Source: Flavobacterium sp. M31R6
GTDB lineage: Bacteria; Bacteroidota; Bacteroidia; Flavobacteriales; Flavobacteriaceae
Length of the DNA stretch: 64,000 nt
Assembly: GCF_013284035.1 (NCBI RefSeq)
Contig: NZ_CP054141.1
Span: 124,001-188,000, forward strand
Direction of reading: 5' to 3'
The stretch's first letter is position 1. Every line of letters starts with the position of its first letter. Made by a program: the position numbers and the translations under genes. Below are positions 8,874 to 17,249 of the stretch, piece by piece. The notes beneath the pieces are model-generated. The model was not told the origin of the DNA. It searched no databases and saw only the letters and a list, made by a program, of their open reading frames with translations.

Positions 8874-9584
8874 ATGGACATGAAATCAACATTATCTGAA
8901 ATACAACAGCGTTTTGACAATGAAGTAGCCCGTTTTTCTAATTTAGAAACAGGCCAAATCAGTACAGTTGATGCCACTTTGAGTTTAGAATTATTGACCC
9001 AAGCAGCTAGTGCCTGTTGTCCTGATGCCAAACAAGTTTTGGATTTGGGCTGTGGTGCGGGTAATTACACTTTAAAATTATTAGGGCTTATTCCCGATTT
9101 TGACTCCACTTTGATTGATTTGAGTCAACCAATGTTGGATAAAGCGAAAGAAAGAATCTTCAAAGCTTCAGAAGGAAAAATCACTACTATTCAAACTGAT
9201 TTTTTGAATATGGAATTGCCGGAAGATTTTTTTGATATTGTAGTAACGGGAGCGGCGATGCACCATTTAAGATCTGATGAAGAATGGGAAACTGTTTTTT
9301 CTAAAATATATAAAAGTCTAAAAAAGGGAGGTTGTTTTTGGATTTCAGATTTAATAAAACACGATCATCCCGCAATTGACCAATTGATGTGGAAGCGTTA
9401 TGCGGAATATTTAGAAGGTGTAGGAGGAAAAGCCTATCAAGAAAATGTGTTTGCTTACATTGCCAAAGAAGACACACCTCGTTCTGTAATCTATCAATTG
9501 GATGTGTTGAAAAAAGTAGATTTTTCGTATGTCGATGTTTTACATAAAAACAGTAATTTTTCTGTGTTTGGAGGTATAAAATAA
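8874..9584 (+). CDS. class I SAM-dependent methyltransferase
   Basis: A 236-residue cytoplasmic protein with the SAM-binding motif I VLDLGCGAGNYTLKLL at about residue 55. Asp in LIDLSQPMLDKAK (motif post-I) and FDIVVTGAAMHHL (motif II) follow, then a KKGGCFWISDL strand. This is a small-molecule methyltransferase fold with unknown acceptor. It is 9 bp after the ABM protein and 4 bp before another methyltransferase, so these are one transcription unit inside the leu cluster. Confidence 0.85.
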   Translation: MDMKSTLSEIQQRFDNEVARFSNLETGQISTVDATLSLELLTQAASACCPDAKQVLDLGCGAGNYTLKLLGLIPDFDSTLIDLSQPMLDKAKERIFKASEGKITTIQTDFLNMELPEDFFDIVVTGAAMHHLRSDEEWETVFSKIYKSLKKGGCFWISDLIKHDHPAIDQLMWKRYAEYLEGVGGKAYQENVFAYIAKEDTPRSVIYQLDVLKKVDFSYVDVLHKNSNFSVFGGIK

Positions 9585-9588
9585 ATTT

Positions 9589-10380
9589 ATGAAGGAGAAC
9601 AAACACATACATAGAGACAATCAAGAAGCTAATAAAGTATACAATGACAGAAGTCTAGCAAATGACTACAGACATCTATCCTCTATTTTAAAACCAGGAA
9701 TGAAAGTTTTAGATATTGGCTGTGCAACAGGTTTTATTTCAAAAGACATTGCAACTATAGTTGGAGAAAACGGAAAAGTTATTGGAATTGACAATACCGA
9801 AAGTTTAATTTTAAACGGAAGGGAATCGCATAAGGAAATAAAGAATTTAGAATTAATTTATATTGATTTATTTGATTTCAATCCAGAAGAAAAATTTGAT
9901 TTAATTGTTTCTGCCAGAGTATTGCAATGGTTGAGTAATCCAAAAGAGGCTTTATTAAAAATGAAATCACTTTTGAAACCAAATGGTCAAATTTCAATTT
10001 TGGATTATGATCACACGAATCTAAATTGGAATCCGCCACCGCCAGAAAGTATGCAGACTTTTTACGATACGTTCTTGAAGTGGAGACACGATGCTGGAAT
10101 GAATAATAGAATTGCCGAAGATTTGCCACATTTATTAGAAGAAGCAGGTTTTCATTCTGTCGAAAAAATAAATTCTGATGAACTTTATAATGACGAACGT
10201 TCAGATTACAAATCGAAAATAGGGATTTGGTCAAAAGTGGCAGGTTCACTTCAAATGGTAGAAGAAGGTTATTTGGACAATGAATTAAGATTGAAGGCCA
10301 TAGAAGAATACAACCGTTGGATAGAAACCAAAGCGATTTCTATGACAATGAAATTAAATGAAGTGCGAGGAAAAATATAA
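9589..10380 (+). CDS. class I SAM-dependent methyltransferase (Tam/UbiE-like)
   Basis: A 263-residue protein. Motif I is VLDIGCATGFISKDI. The acidic post-I region is VIGIDNTESLIL and motif II is FDLIVSARVLQWLSNPKEAL, with QWLSNP typical of trans-aconitate/UbiE-like enzymes. The LKPNGQISILDYDH strand follows. The acceptor is unknown. It starts 4 bp after the preceding methyltransferase and shares little sequence with it outside the motifs, so it is not a recent tandem duplicate. Confidence 0.83.
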   Translation: MKENKHIHRDNQEANKVYNDRSLANDYRHLSSILKPGMKVLDIGCATGFISKDIATIVGENGKVIGIDNTESLILNGRESHKEIKNLELIYIDLFDFNPEEKFDLIVSARVLQWLSNPKEALLKMKSLLKPNGQISILDYDHTNLNWNPPPPESMQTFYDTFLKWRHDAGMNNRIAEDLPHLLEEAGFHSVEKINSDELYNDERSDYKSKIGIWSKVAGSLQMVEEGYLDNELRLKAIEEYNRWIETKAISMTMKLNEVRGKI

Positions 10381-10391
10381 AATTTTTAATA

Positions 10392-10898
10392 ATGAATTTC
10401 AAACCCAGCACGATTGAAGATATAGACAGCATTTTTGAATTTTATGATATGGCAATAGCCTATCAAAAAACTAAGTTCAACAAACAATGGCAAGGTTTTG
10501 ACAGAGCATTAGTGGAAAAAGAAATTGATGAAAACCGCCAATGGAAAATTATAATTGATAATGAAATTGCTTGTGTTTTTGCGATAACATTCGAAGACAA
10601 AAGCATTTGGAAAGAAAAAAATATCGACAAAGCCGTTTATTTTCATCGAATTGTGACGCATCCAAAATTTAGAGGTCATCATTTTGTAGAAAAAATAATC
10701 GATTGGGGATTGCAATTTGCAAAAGAAAATAATTTGGATTTTTTGAGAATGGATACTTGGGGAGATAACGATTCCTTAATTGAATATTATCAAAAATGTG
10801 GTTTTAATTTCCTTGGAGTTATCACCCCAGATTATGAAGGTTTACCCAAACATTATACAGGAATAACATTGAGTCTATTTGAAATTAAAGTAGAATAG
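10392..10898 (+). CDS. GNAT-family N-acetyltransferase
   Basis: A 168-residue protein starting MNFKPSTIEDIDSIFEFYDM. The acetyl-CoA-binding region is HRIVTHPKFRGHHFVEKIIDW, a variant of the Q/RxxGxG/A loop, followed by FLRMDTWGDNDSLIEYYQKCGF, the usual C-terminal GNAT strand and helix. Substrate unknown. It is the last of the four accessory genes inserted between leuD and the LeuA/CimA-type synthase. Confidence 0.8.
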   Translation: MNFKPSTIEDIDSIFEFYDMAIAYQKTKFNKQWQGFDRALVEKEIDENRQWKIIIDNEIACVFAITFEDKSIWKEKNIDKAVYFHRIVTHPKFRGHHFVEKIIDWGLQFAKENNLDFLRMDTWGDNDSLIEYYQKCGFNFLGVITPDYEGLPKHYTGITLSLFEIKVE

Positions 10899-10942
10899 TA
10901 AAAACATATAATACCCTTTTTAAAAGGAATACAAAAAGCAAT

Positions 10943-12466
10943 ATGGAAAAAAGAAAAATTGAAATAATGGATACTACACTTCGCGATGGTGAACAAACCT
11001 CGGGAGTATCTTTTTCTGCTGCAGAAAAGTTAACCATTGCGCAATTATTGCTAGAAGAACTAAATATTGACCGTATCGAAATTGCATCAGCTCGTGTAAG
11101 TGAAGGTGAATTTCAAGGTGTAAGCGGAATTATGTCTTGGGCTGAGGAGAAAGGATATACGGACAGAATTGAAGTATTGGCTTTTGTAGATGGCGGAATT
11201 TCTATCGAATGGATGAAAAAAGCTGGAGCCAAAGTTCAAAACTTATTGACCAAAGGTTCTTTAAATCATTTGACCCATCAATTAAAAAAAACACCGGAAC
11301 AGCATTTTGCCGAAATTTCACAATCTATTGCTTTAGCAAATGAAAACGGAATTTCTACCAATGTCTATCTGGAAGACTGGAGCAACGGTATGCGTAATTC
11401 TCCTGAATATGTTTTTCAATATTTGGATTTTTTGGTAACACAACCCGTTAAAAGAATATTATTACCCGATACTCTAGGTGTTCTTATTCCATCGGACACT
11501 TTTGATTTTATATCTAAAATCACTGCAAAATACCCCAACATTCATTTTGATTTCCACGCTCACAACGATTATGATTTAAGCGTTGCCAATGTGATGGAAG
11601 CTGTAAAAGCAGGTATCAATGGATTGCACGTTACCGTAAACGGAATGGGAGAACGAGCTGGAAATGCTCCGCTTGAAAGTACTGTTGCTGTGATTAATGA
11701 TTTTATGCCCGAGGTAAAAATCAATATCAAAGAATCCTCATTATATTCGGTAAGCAAACTTGTTGAAACATTTACTGGCTATAGAATTCCCGCCAACAAA
11801 CCTATTGTAGGTGATAATGTTTTTACACAAACTGCAGGAATCCACGCGGATGGAGACAACAAAAACAATCTGTATTTTAACGATTTACTTCCAGAACGTT
11901 TTGGAAGAAAACGAAAATATGCTTTAGGAAAAACATCCGGCAAAGCCAATATCGAAAAAAATCTTCAAGAATTGGGATTGAAACTAAACCCCGAAGATTT
12001 AAAATTGGTAACTCAACGAATCATCGAATTGGGAGATAAAAAAGAAACTGTTACCAAAGAGGATTTGCCATACATCATTTCAGATGTATTGGACAGTCAG
12101 TCTTATGAGGAAAAAATAGTAGTAGAATCGTATGTATTGGTTCACGCTAAAGGATTACGCCCTTCGACTACTTTATGTTTAAAAATCGATGGTGAAGTTT
12201 TTGAAGAAAATGCACAAGGTGACGGTCAATTTGATGCTTTTATGAATGCTCTTTCCAAAATTTATAAAAACAAAAAGATGATTTTGCCTAAATTAGTCGA
12301 TTATGCGGTTCGTATTCCTCCAGGCAGTAGCTCGGATGCGTTATGCGAAACCATCATCACTTGGACCAACAACGGAAAAGAATTTAAAACAAGAGGACTT
12401 GATTCCGACCAGACCGTTGCAGCTATCATTGCCACTCAAAAAATGTTAAATGTGGTGGTGATTTAA
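10943..12466 (+). CDS. 2-isopropylmalate/citramalate synthase family enzyme
   Basis: A DRE-TIM acyltransferase that condenses acetyl-CoA with a 2-oxoacid. The catalytic barrel begins MDTTLRDGEQTSGVSFS. The metal-binding HAHNDYDLSVAN and the NGMGERAGNAPLES loop are present. The C-terminal third (about residues 380-507) is a LeuA-type allosteric dimerisation domain. Its position before leuB argues for the leucine pathway. The 507-residue form and HADGDNKNNLYF resemble the citramalate synthase (CimA) branch as much as LeuA, so 2-oxoisovalerate versus pyruvate specificity is open and I give no symbol. Confidence 0.85.
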   Translation: MEKRKIEIMDTTLRDGEQTSGVSFSAAEKLTIAQLLLEELNIDRIEIASARVSEGEFQGVSGIMSWAEEKGYTDRIEVLAFVDGGISIEWMKKAGAKVQNLLTKGSLNHLTHQLKKTPEQHFAEISQSIALANENGISTNVYLEDWSNGMRNSPEYVFQYLDFLVTQPVKRILLPDTLGVLIPSDTFDFISKITAKYPNIHFDFHAHNDYDLSVANVMEAVKAGINGLHVTVNGMGERAGNAPLESTVAVINDFMPEVKINIKESSLYSVSKLVETFTGYRIPANKPIVGDNVFTQTAGIHADGDNKNNLYFNDLLPERFGRKRKYALGKTSGKANIEKNLQELGLKLNPEDLKLVTQRIIELGDKKETVTKEDLPYIISDVLDSQSYEEKIVVESYVLVHAKGLRPSTTLCLKIDGEVFEENAQGDGQFDAFMNALSKIYKNKKMILPKLVDYAVRIPPGSSSDALCETIITWTNNGKEFKTRGLDSDQTVAAIIATQKMLNVVVI

Positions 12467-12521
12467 AATAAAATTACAATTGAAAAAAATCTATTAAAAA
12501 TATAATTAAAAATTAACAACA

Positions 12522-13583
12522 ATGAAATTCAACATTGCCCTTTTAGCCGGAGACGGAATCGGACCAGAAGTAATTAACGAAGCAGTTAAAGTTTCAGATG
12601 CCATTGCCAAAAAATTCAACCACGAAATCACTTGGACACCTGCTCTTACAGGTGCTTGTGCTATTGATGCCGTTGGTGTTCCTTACCCAGACGAAACTCA
12701 TGAAATTTGTATGGCTGCCGATGCTGTTCTTTTTGGAGCTATTGGACACCCAAAATACGACAACAATCCAAGCGCACCTGTTCGTCCAGAACAAGGTTTA
12801 TTGTTAATGCGTAAAAAATTAGGTTTGTTTGCCAATGTACGTCCAACCTTTACATTCCCTTCATTAATTGACAATTCTCCATTAAAAAGAGAACGTATCG
12901 AAGGAACTGATTTGGTTTTCTTAAGAGAATTAACTGGAGGAATTTATTTCGGAGAAAAAGGAAGAAGAGACGACGGAGAAACTGCTTTTGACAATTGTGT
13001 GTACACTAGAGCTGAAGTTCAACGTTTGGCAAAAAAAGGTTTTGAACTAGCAATGACACGTTCTAAAAAATTGTGTTGTGTGGACAAAGCCAATGTACTA
13101 GAAACTTCTCGTTTGTGGAGAGAAACTGTTCAAGCCATGGAAAAAGATTATCCAGAGGTTGAAGTTAGTTATGAATTTGTTGATGCAGTTGCAATGCGTT
13201 TGGTACAATGGCCAAACTCTTATGATGTATTAATCACAGAGAATTTATTTGGAGACATTTTGACTGATGAAGCTTCTGTTATTTCAGGTTCAATGGGATT
13301 AATGCCATCAGCATCAGTTGGGGAACACACTTCATTATACGAGCCAATCCACGGATCTTATCCACAAGCAACTGGACTAAACATTGCCAATCCATTGGCT
13401 ACTGTTTTATCAGCTGCAATGATGTTTGAAGATGCATTTGGATTGAAAGAAGAGGCCGATGCAATCAGAGCCGTAGTCAACAAATCATTGGAACAAGGAA
13501 TTGTAACCGAAGATTTAGTTGCAAAAGGATCAAAAGCATATTCTACCAGTGAAGTAGGTGACTGGTTGGTAGCAAATTTGTAG
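12522..13583 (+). CDS. leuB: 3-isopropylmalate dehydrogenase
   Basis: NAD-dependent oxidative decarboxylation of 3-isopropylmalate; 353 residues, standard length. Seen: LLAGDGIGPEVINEAV at the N-terminus, LRELTGGIYFGEKG, the catalytic Lys/Asp region (CCVDKANVLETSRLWRE), NLFGDILTDEASVISGSMGL (metal site) and PIHGSYPQATGLNIANP (NAD-binding loop). It is last gene of the leu cluster, ended by the strong hairpin at 13591-13626. Confidence 0.97.
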   Translation: MKFNIALLAGDGIGPEVINEAVKVSDAIAKKFNHEITWTPALTGACAIDAVGVPYPDETHEICMAADAVLFGAIGHPKYDNNPSAPVRPEQGLLLMRKKLGLFANVRPTFTFPSLIDNSPLKRERIEGTDLVFLRELTGGIYFGEKGRRDDGETAFDNCVYTRAEVQRLAKKGFELAMTRSKKLCCVDKANVLETSRLWRETVQAMEKDYPEVEVSYEFVDAVAMRLVQWPNSYDVLITENLFGDILTDEASVISGSMGLMPSASVGEHTSLYEPIHGSYPQATGLNIANPLATVLSAAMMFEDAFGLKEEADAIRAVVNKSLEQGIVTEDLVAKGSKAYSTSEVGDWLVANL

Positions 13584-13590
13584 ATATATT

Positions 13591-13626
13591 ATTAATAGAG
13601 GTGCACTGAAGTGCGCCTCTATTAAT
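13591..13626 (+). terminator. terminator of the leu cluster
   Basis: A 16-bp stem with one G-T wobble: ATTAATAGAGGTGCAC (13591-13606), TGAA loop, then GTGCGCCTCTATTAAT (13611-13626). It is 7 bp after the leuB stop. Confidence 0.8.
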
Positions 13627-13644
13627 ACAAAATGGAATAGAACA

Positions 13645-13676
13645 AAAAAGGTGTCAATTTACATTGACACCTTTTT
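13645..13676. terminator. bidirectional terminator between leuB and the RRM gene
   Basis: AAAAAGGTGTCAA (13645-13657) and TTGACACCTTTTT (13664-13676), with a 6-base loop. The A/T-tracts at both ends suit both the converging RRM gene and leuB. Confidence 0.8.
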
Positions 13677-13697
13677 AATATATGATTGAAAAAAATA

Positions 13698-14060
13698 TTA
13701 ATATCTTCCTCCTCTGTCTCCACCACCACGGTTATCTCCACCACGGCTGTTTCCACCACCATAACCTCCGCGAGAATCACCTCCACGGCTGTTGTTAAAA
13801 CTTCTTCTTTCGCCTTCTGGTTTTGGTTCAGATTTGTTTACAACGATCGCACGTCCTTGAACAGTAGCTCCGTTCAATTCGTCAATTGCCTTTTGAGCTT
13901 CATCATCATTTGTCATTTCAACAAAACCGAATCCTTTACTTCTTCCTGTAAATTTATCTGTGATAATTTTAACTGAATCAACTGCTCCGTAAGCCTCGAA
14001 AGACTCTCTTAAATCTGCTTCCTCAATACTGAATGGAAGACTTCCAACAAAAATATTCAT
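13698..14060 (-). CDS. RRM-domain RNA-binding protein with Gly/Arg-rich tail
   Basis: A 120-residue protein. A single RRM covers residues 1-80 with RNP2 (NIFVGSLPF) and RNP1 (SKGFGFVEM), then a tail rich in RGG, GGG and SRGG units (about residues 90-120). Bacterial glycine-rich RRM proteins of this layout bind single-stranded RNA and are often cold-induced. A -7 box TACATTTG on the minus strand (14086-14093) gives a leader of about 20 bases. The tail repeats are encoded by purine-biased, more GC-rich codons than the neighbourhood. Confidence 0.88.
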   Translation of the reverse strand: MNIFVGSLPFSIEEADLRESFEAYGAVDSVKIITDKFTGRSKGFGFVEMTNDDEAQKAIDELNGATVQGRAIVVNKSEPKPEGERRSFNNSRGGDSRGGYGGGNSRGGDNRGGGDRGGRY

Positions 14061-14330
14061 AAGTACTTATTTATAATAATTGAAGCAAATGTACTCTATT
14101 TTTTTTCTAAACAACTATAAATTAGCTTATTTATGATATTATTTATGATATGCCCCCATTTTACTTTTTGACAAAACTCTATTTCAACAATGAAAAACTA
14201 ACTTTTATTCCTTTATTAATTTAAGAATCAACCTAAATAGTTTCTCCAAGTCTCACAATTATTTTTTTTAAACAAAAAATATAATTCATTTTCTTTTGAT
14301 TCCGAATCAATTTTTGCACTTAAAATATTT

Positions 14331-14810
14331 TTATTTTGTGGCTAGTGTTAATGGTACTTTGTAAAAAATCCCTTTTTGAAAATTTACATTTGGATTCGTC
14401 GAAAGATCTGCTGACACGTTTAATGCATTAAATTTAAATTCACCCGTAATAGTATGGTTTACCGCGTCTAATTCAGTGATTACAATTTGTCCATCACCAC
14501 TATTTATGCCAGTTGAAAAAACAGTCTTTACATCCCCAACTTTTTCAACCAATGTTGCTTTATTAGCAAGGTCAATACCTAAAGGATACGTTTTAACCGA
14601 TGTTGCCGAAGCTTTCAAGGTTAAAACTTCGTTTTTTTGATAGGCCTCTATAGTCAAAGAACCATCAGCAGCTTGAACAGCGGTAAATAAAGTGGCTCTC
14701 CAAACCACATTGTCTTTTAATCCTTGAACAGCAGGATTATTAAATTTAACTTGATCCTCGCAGGATACTAAAATAAAAAACAGGGCTATAATCGAAAAGA
14801 ACCTACTCAT
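14331..14810 (-). CDS. putative lipoprotein, DUF6252-like
   Basis: A 159-residue exported protein. The lipobox is LVSC with the Cys at residue 17 after a short hydrophobic signal, so it is probably anchored in the outer membrane. The mature part is beta-rich (VVWRATLFTAVQAADGSLTI, HTITGEFKFNAL), resembling the small DUF6252 lipoproteins common in Flavobacteriales; no enzyme motif. It stands alone on the minus strand; the 270-bp gap 14061-14330 towards the RRM gene shows no gene. Confidence 0.65.
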   Translation of the reverse strand: MSRFFSIIALFFILVSCEDQVKFNNPAVQGLKDNVVWRATLFTAVQAADGSLTIEAYQKNEVLTLKASATSVKTYPLGIDLANKATLVEKVGDVKTVFSTGINSGDGQIVITELDAVNHTITGEFKFNALNVSADLSTNPNVNFQKGIFYKVPLTLATK

Positions 14811-14950
14811 AAAATTGATTTTGATTCACAAAAATAAAGGTTTTGGAGCTCATTTGCGAGTTTTCTTATTCAAAAGAAAACTAAAAAAACAGCTAACAAA
14901 CTATTAATCATTAAAATAATAAACTTTTTAGATAGTTTCGATAAAAGATG

Positions 14951-14988
14951 TATCTTTGCACCCTTAATTAATCGAGGTCGAGTACCTC
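14951..14988 (+). promoter_or_regulatory. rpsP promoter and short leader hairpin
   Basis: TATCTTTG at 14951-14958 matches TAnnTTTG; the -33 element is only a T-tract. The leader of about 40 bases begins with a small dyad, GAGGT (14974-14978) and ACCTC (14984-14988). This may stabilise the 5' end or serve autoregulation; function is inference. Confidence 0.55.
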
Positions 14989-15007
14989 AAAATTTAATCA
15001 TACGATT

Positions 15008-15565
15008 ATGTCAGTAAAAATTAGATTACAAAGACACGGAAAAAAAGGAAAACCTTTTTACTGGGTTGTAGCTGCAGATGCACGCTCAAAAAGAGATGGT
15101 AAATACCTAGAAAAAATTGGTACTTACAATCCAAACACAAACCCTGCAACTATCGATTTAAATCTTGATAGCGCAGTAAAATGGTTGCACAATGGTGCAC
15201 AACCAACTGATACAGCAAAAGCTATTCTTTCTTACAAAGGTGCTTTATTGAAACACCACCTAGATGGAGGTATTCGTAAAGGTGCTTTGACTCAAGAACA
15301 AGCTGATGCAAAATTAGCTGCTTGGTTAGAAGCTAAAGCTGGAAAAGTTGATGCTAAAAAAGAAGGCTTAACTAAAGCGCAAGCTGATGCTAAAGCTAAA
15401 GCTTTTAAAGCAGAACAAGAAGTAAATGCAAAACGTTTAGCTGCTGCTGCACAAGCTGAAGCTGATGCTATTGCTGCTGCAACTCCTGCTGTTGAAGAAG
15501 AAGTTGTTGCTGAAGCTGAAGAAGCTCCTGCTGCTGAAGAAAATAACGAAACAACTGAAGCATAA
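15008..15565 (+). CDS. rpsP: 30S ribosomal protein S16
   Basis: Residues 1-80 are the conserved S16 core (VKIRLQRHGKKGKPFYWVVA, KRDGKYLEKIGTYNP). The 185-residue total reflects a long Ala/Glu/Lys-rich C-terminal extension (KAGKVDAKKEGLTKAQADAK onward, ending acidic), which is usual in Bacteroidota S16. The extension is encoded by repetitive GCT-rich codons. It is followed 14 bp later by rimM in the classic order. Confidence 0.96.
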   Translation: MSVKIRLQRHGKKGKPFYWVVAADARSKRDGKYLEKIGTYNPNTNPATIDLNLDSAVKWLHNGAQPTDTAKAILSYKGALLKHHLDGGIRKGALTQEQADAKLAAWLEAKAGKVDAKKEGLTKAQADAKAKAFKAEQEVNAKRLAAAAQAEADAIAAATPAVEEEVVAEAEEAPAAEENNETTEA

Positions 15566-15579
15566 TTTAGAAGGCGAAA

Positions 15580-16104
15580 ATGCGTAAAGAAGATTGTTTC
15601 TATTTGGGTAAAATCGCCAAAAAATTTAGTTTCAAAGGGGAAGTTCTTGCTTATTTAGACACGGACGAACCTGAGTTATACGAAAACTTGGAATCAGTGT
15701 TTGTTGAATGCAACAAACACTTGGTTCCTTTTTTTATTGAAAACAGCTCATTACACAAAAATGATTTCCTCAGAATTCGTTTTGAAGATATCAATACCGA
15801 AGAGGAGGCCGATACACTACTAGGAAACGACCTGTATCTTCCTTTGAAAATGTTACCTAAACTTTCAGGTAATAAATTCTACTTTCATGAAGTTATTGGC
15901 TTTGAAGTAGAAGACAAACGTATTGGATATGTTGGAGAAATCCAATCCATCAACGACACCACTGCTCAACCTCTTTTTGAAGTACTCAAAGGAGATACCG
16001 AGATTTTAATCCCAATGATTGACCATTTTCTTGTAAAAATTGACAGGGAAAACAAAAAAGTAATTATGGATTTACCGGAAGGATTGATCGAAATGTACCT
16101 TTAG
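15580..16104 (+). CDS. rimM: ribosome maturation factor RimM
   Basis: Assists maturation of the 30S head and binds S19. The 174-residue length and order after rpsP are typical. The N-terminal barrel starts YLGKIAKKFSFKGEVLAYLD. The PRC-barrel C-terminal half contains IGFEVEDKRIGYVGEIQSI and ILIPMIDHFLVKIDRENK. It is co-transcribed with rpsP and probably with trmN6 53 bp downstream. Confidence 0.93.
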   Translation: MRKEDCFYLGKIAKKFSFKGEVLAYLDTDEPELYENLESVFVECNKHLVPFFIENSSLHKNDFLRIRFEDINTEEEADTLLGNDLYLPLKMLPKLSGNKFYFHEVIGFEVEDKRIGYVGEIQSINDTTAQPLFEVLKGDTEILIPMIDHFLVKIDRENKKVIMDLPEGLIEMYL

Positions 16105-16157
16105 AAAGTTTAATCGGTAATTTACCTATTCGGTTAATCGAAAAATCTAAAATCTTT

Positions 16158-16871
16158 ATGTCTAAATTCCAATTCAAACAATTTTCTCTGCAACAAGATC
16201 GTTGTGCAATGAAAATTGGAACTGATAGCGTATTATTGGGGGCATGGACTCCGATAGAAAACAATCCTTTTAGCATTTTGGATATTGGAACCGGAACCGG
16301 AATTATAGCTTTGATGCTGGCGCAAAGAAGTTATGCCGAGCAAATTGATGCACTTGAAATTGACGAAAATGCTTATGAACAAGCTGTGGACAATTTTGAA
16401 AATTCACCTTGGGGAGATCGTTTATTCTGCTTTCACGCTGGAGTGGATGAATTTGTAGAAGAACCCGAAGATGAATATGACTTAATCGTTTCCAATCCTC
16501 CCTTTTATACCGAAGATTACAAAACTGAAAACCCACAACGTGATTTGGCTCGTTTTTCTGATGCTTTGCCTTTTGAAGATCTAATTGAAGCAGCAGCATT
16601 ACTACTTTCTGAAAATGGAATATTTAGCGTTATTATTCCTTTTAAGGAAGAAGAAAACTTTATAGCTATTGCCAAAGAATACGAATTACACCCCATTAAA
16701 ATCACTAGAGTTAGAGGCAATCTGACTTCGGATATCAAGCGTAGTTTATTGGCTTTCAGCCGAAATGAAAGTGACACTATTTTGACAGATGAACTGATTA
16801 TCGAAACAGGCAGACATATCTATACTCCTGAATACATCGAATTGACAAAAGACTTTTATTTGAAAATGTAG
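16158..16871 (+). CDS. trmN6: tRNA1(Val) (adenine(37)-N6)-methyltransferase
   Basis: A 237-residue class I methyltransferase of the YfiC/TrmN6 group. MKIGTDSVLLGAW is the characteristic N-terminal sequence. Motif I is ILDIGTGTGIIALMLAQR and the adenine-N6 catalytic motif is SNPPFY (NPPF). DIKRSLLAFSR follows near the C-terminus. It modifies A37 of tRNA-Val. It lies behind rimM, consistent with a translation-related operon. Confidence 0.88.
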   Translation: MSKFQFKQFSLQQDRCAMKIGTDSVLLGAWTPIENNPFSILDIGTGTGIIALMLAQRSYAEQIDALEIDENAYEQAVDNFENSPWGDRLFCFHAGVDEFVEEPEDEYDLIVSNPPFYTEDYKTENPQRDLARFSDALPFEDLIEAAALLLSENGIFSVIIPFKEEENFIAIAKEYELHPIKITRVRGNLTSDIKRSLLAFSRNESDTILTDELIIETGRHIYTPEYIELTKDFYLKM

Positions 16872-17249
16872 TCTTTTTTAATTTTCACATCTTCCCTTGT
16901 CAATTCAAAATATTATTCTCGTTTTAGCCCCTTGACAGCATCCTTTTTTGAACACGCCAAACTGATTTTCATTCAAAAAAATAGTTACGCTACAATACTT
17001 CACTATAAACTATTTTTGTTTTTTTGTGAGAAAACGAGTTATCTTTCCGTATCAACCCTTTACTATTAAATGTTAAAATTTTACAAAAAAATTCATATAT
17101 TTGATTGGATTGAAACAAATTAAGACTTTCACATTGTCATTATATAACTCATAAAAACAATTTCAGGACAGGTTTAGTAGTCATTAATACAAAACCACAA
17201 TAATCAATTTTTAAAAAGTAGCTAAAACTCATCTTAAAAATAGAACCGA
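16872..17249. other. intergenic region upstream of the porin gene
   Basis: 378 bp without a credible gene. TATATTTG at 17096-17103 fits a -7 box for the porin gene, with no clear -33 TTG; it would give a leader of about 140 bases. I see nothing else structured. Confidence 0.4.

Noticed and set aside
13686..13976. Ser/Thr-rich plus-strand frame opposite the RRM gene
   Set aside because: It is the antisense reading of the glycine/arginine repeats of the RRM protein.
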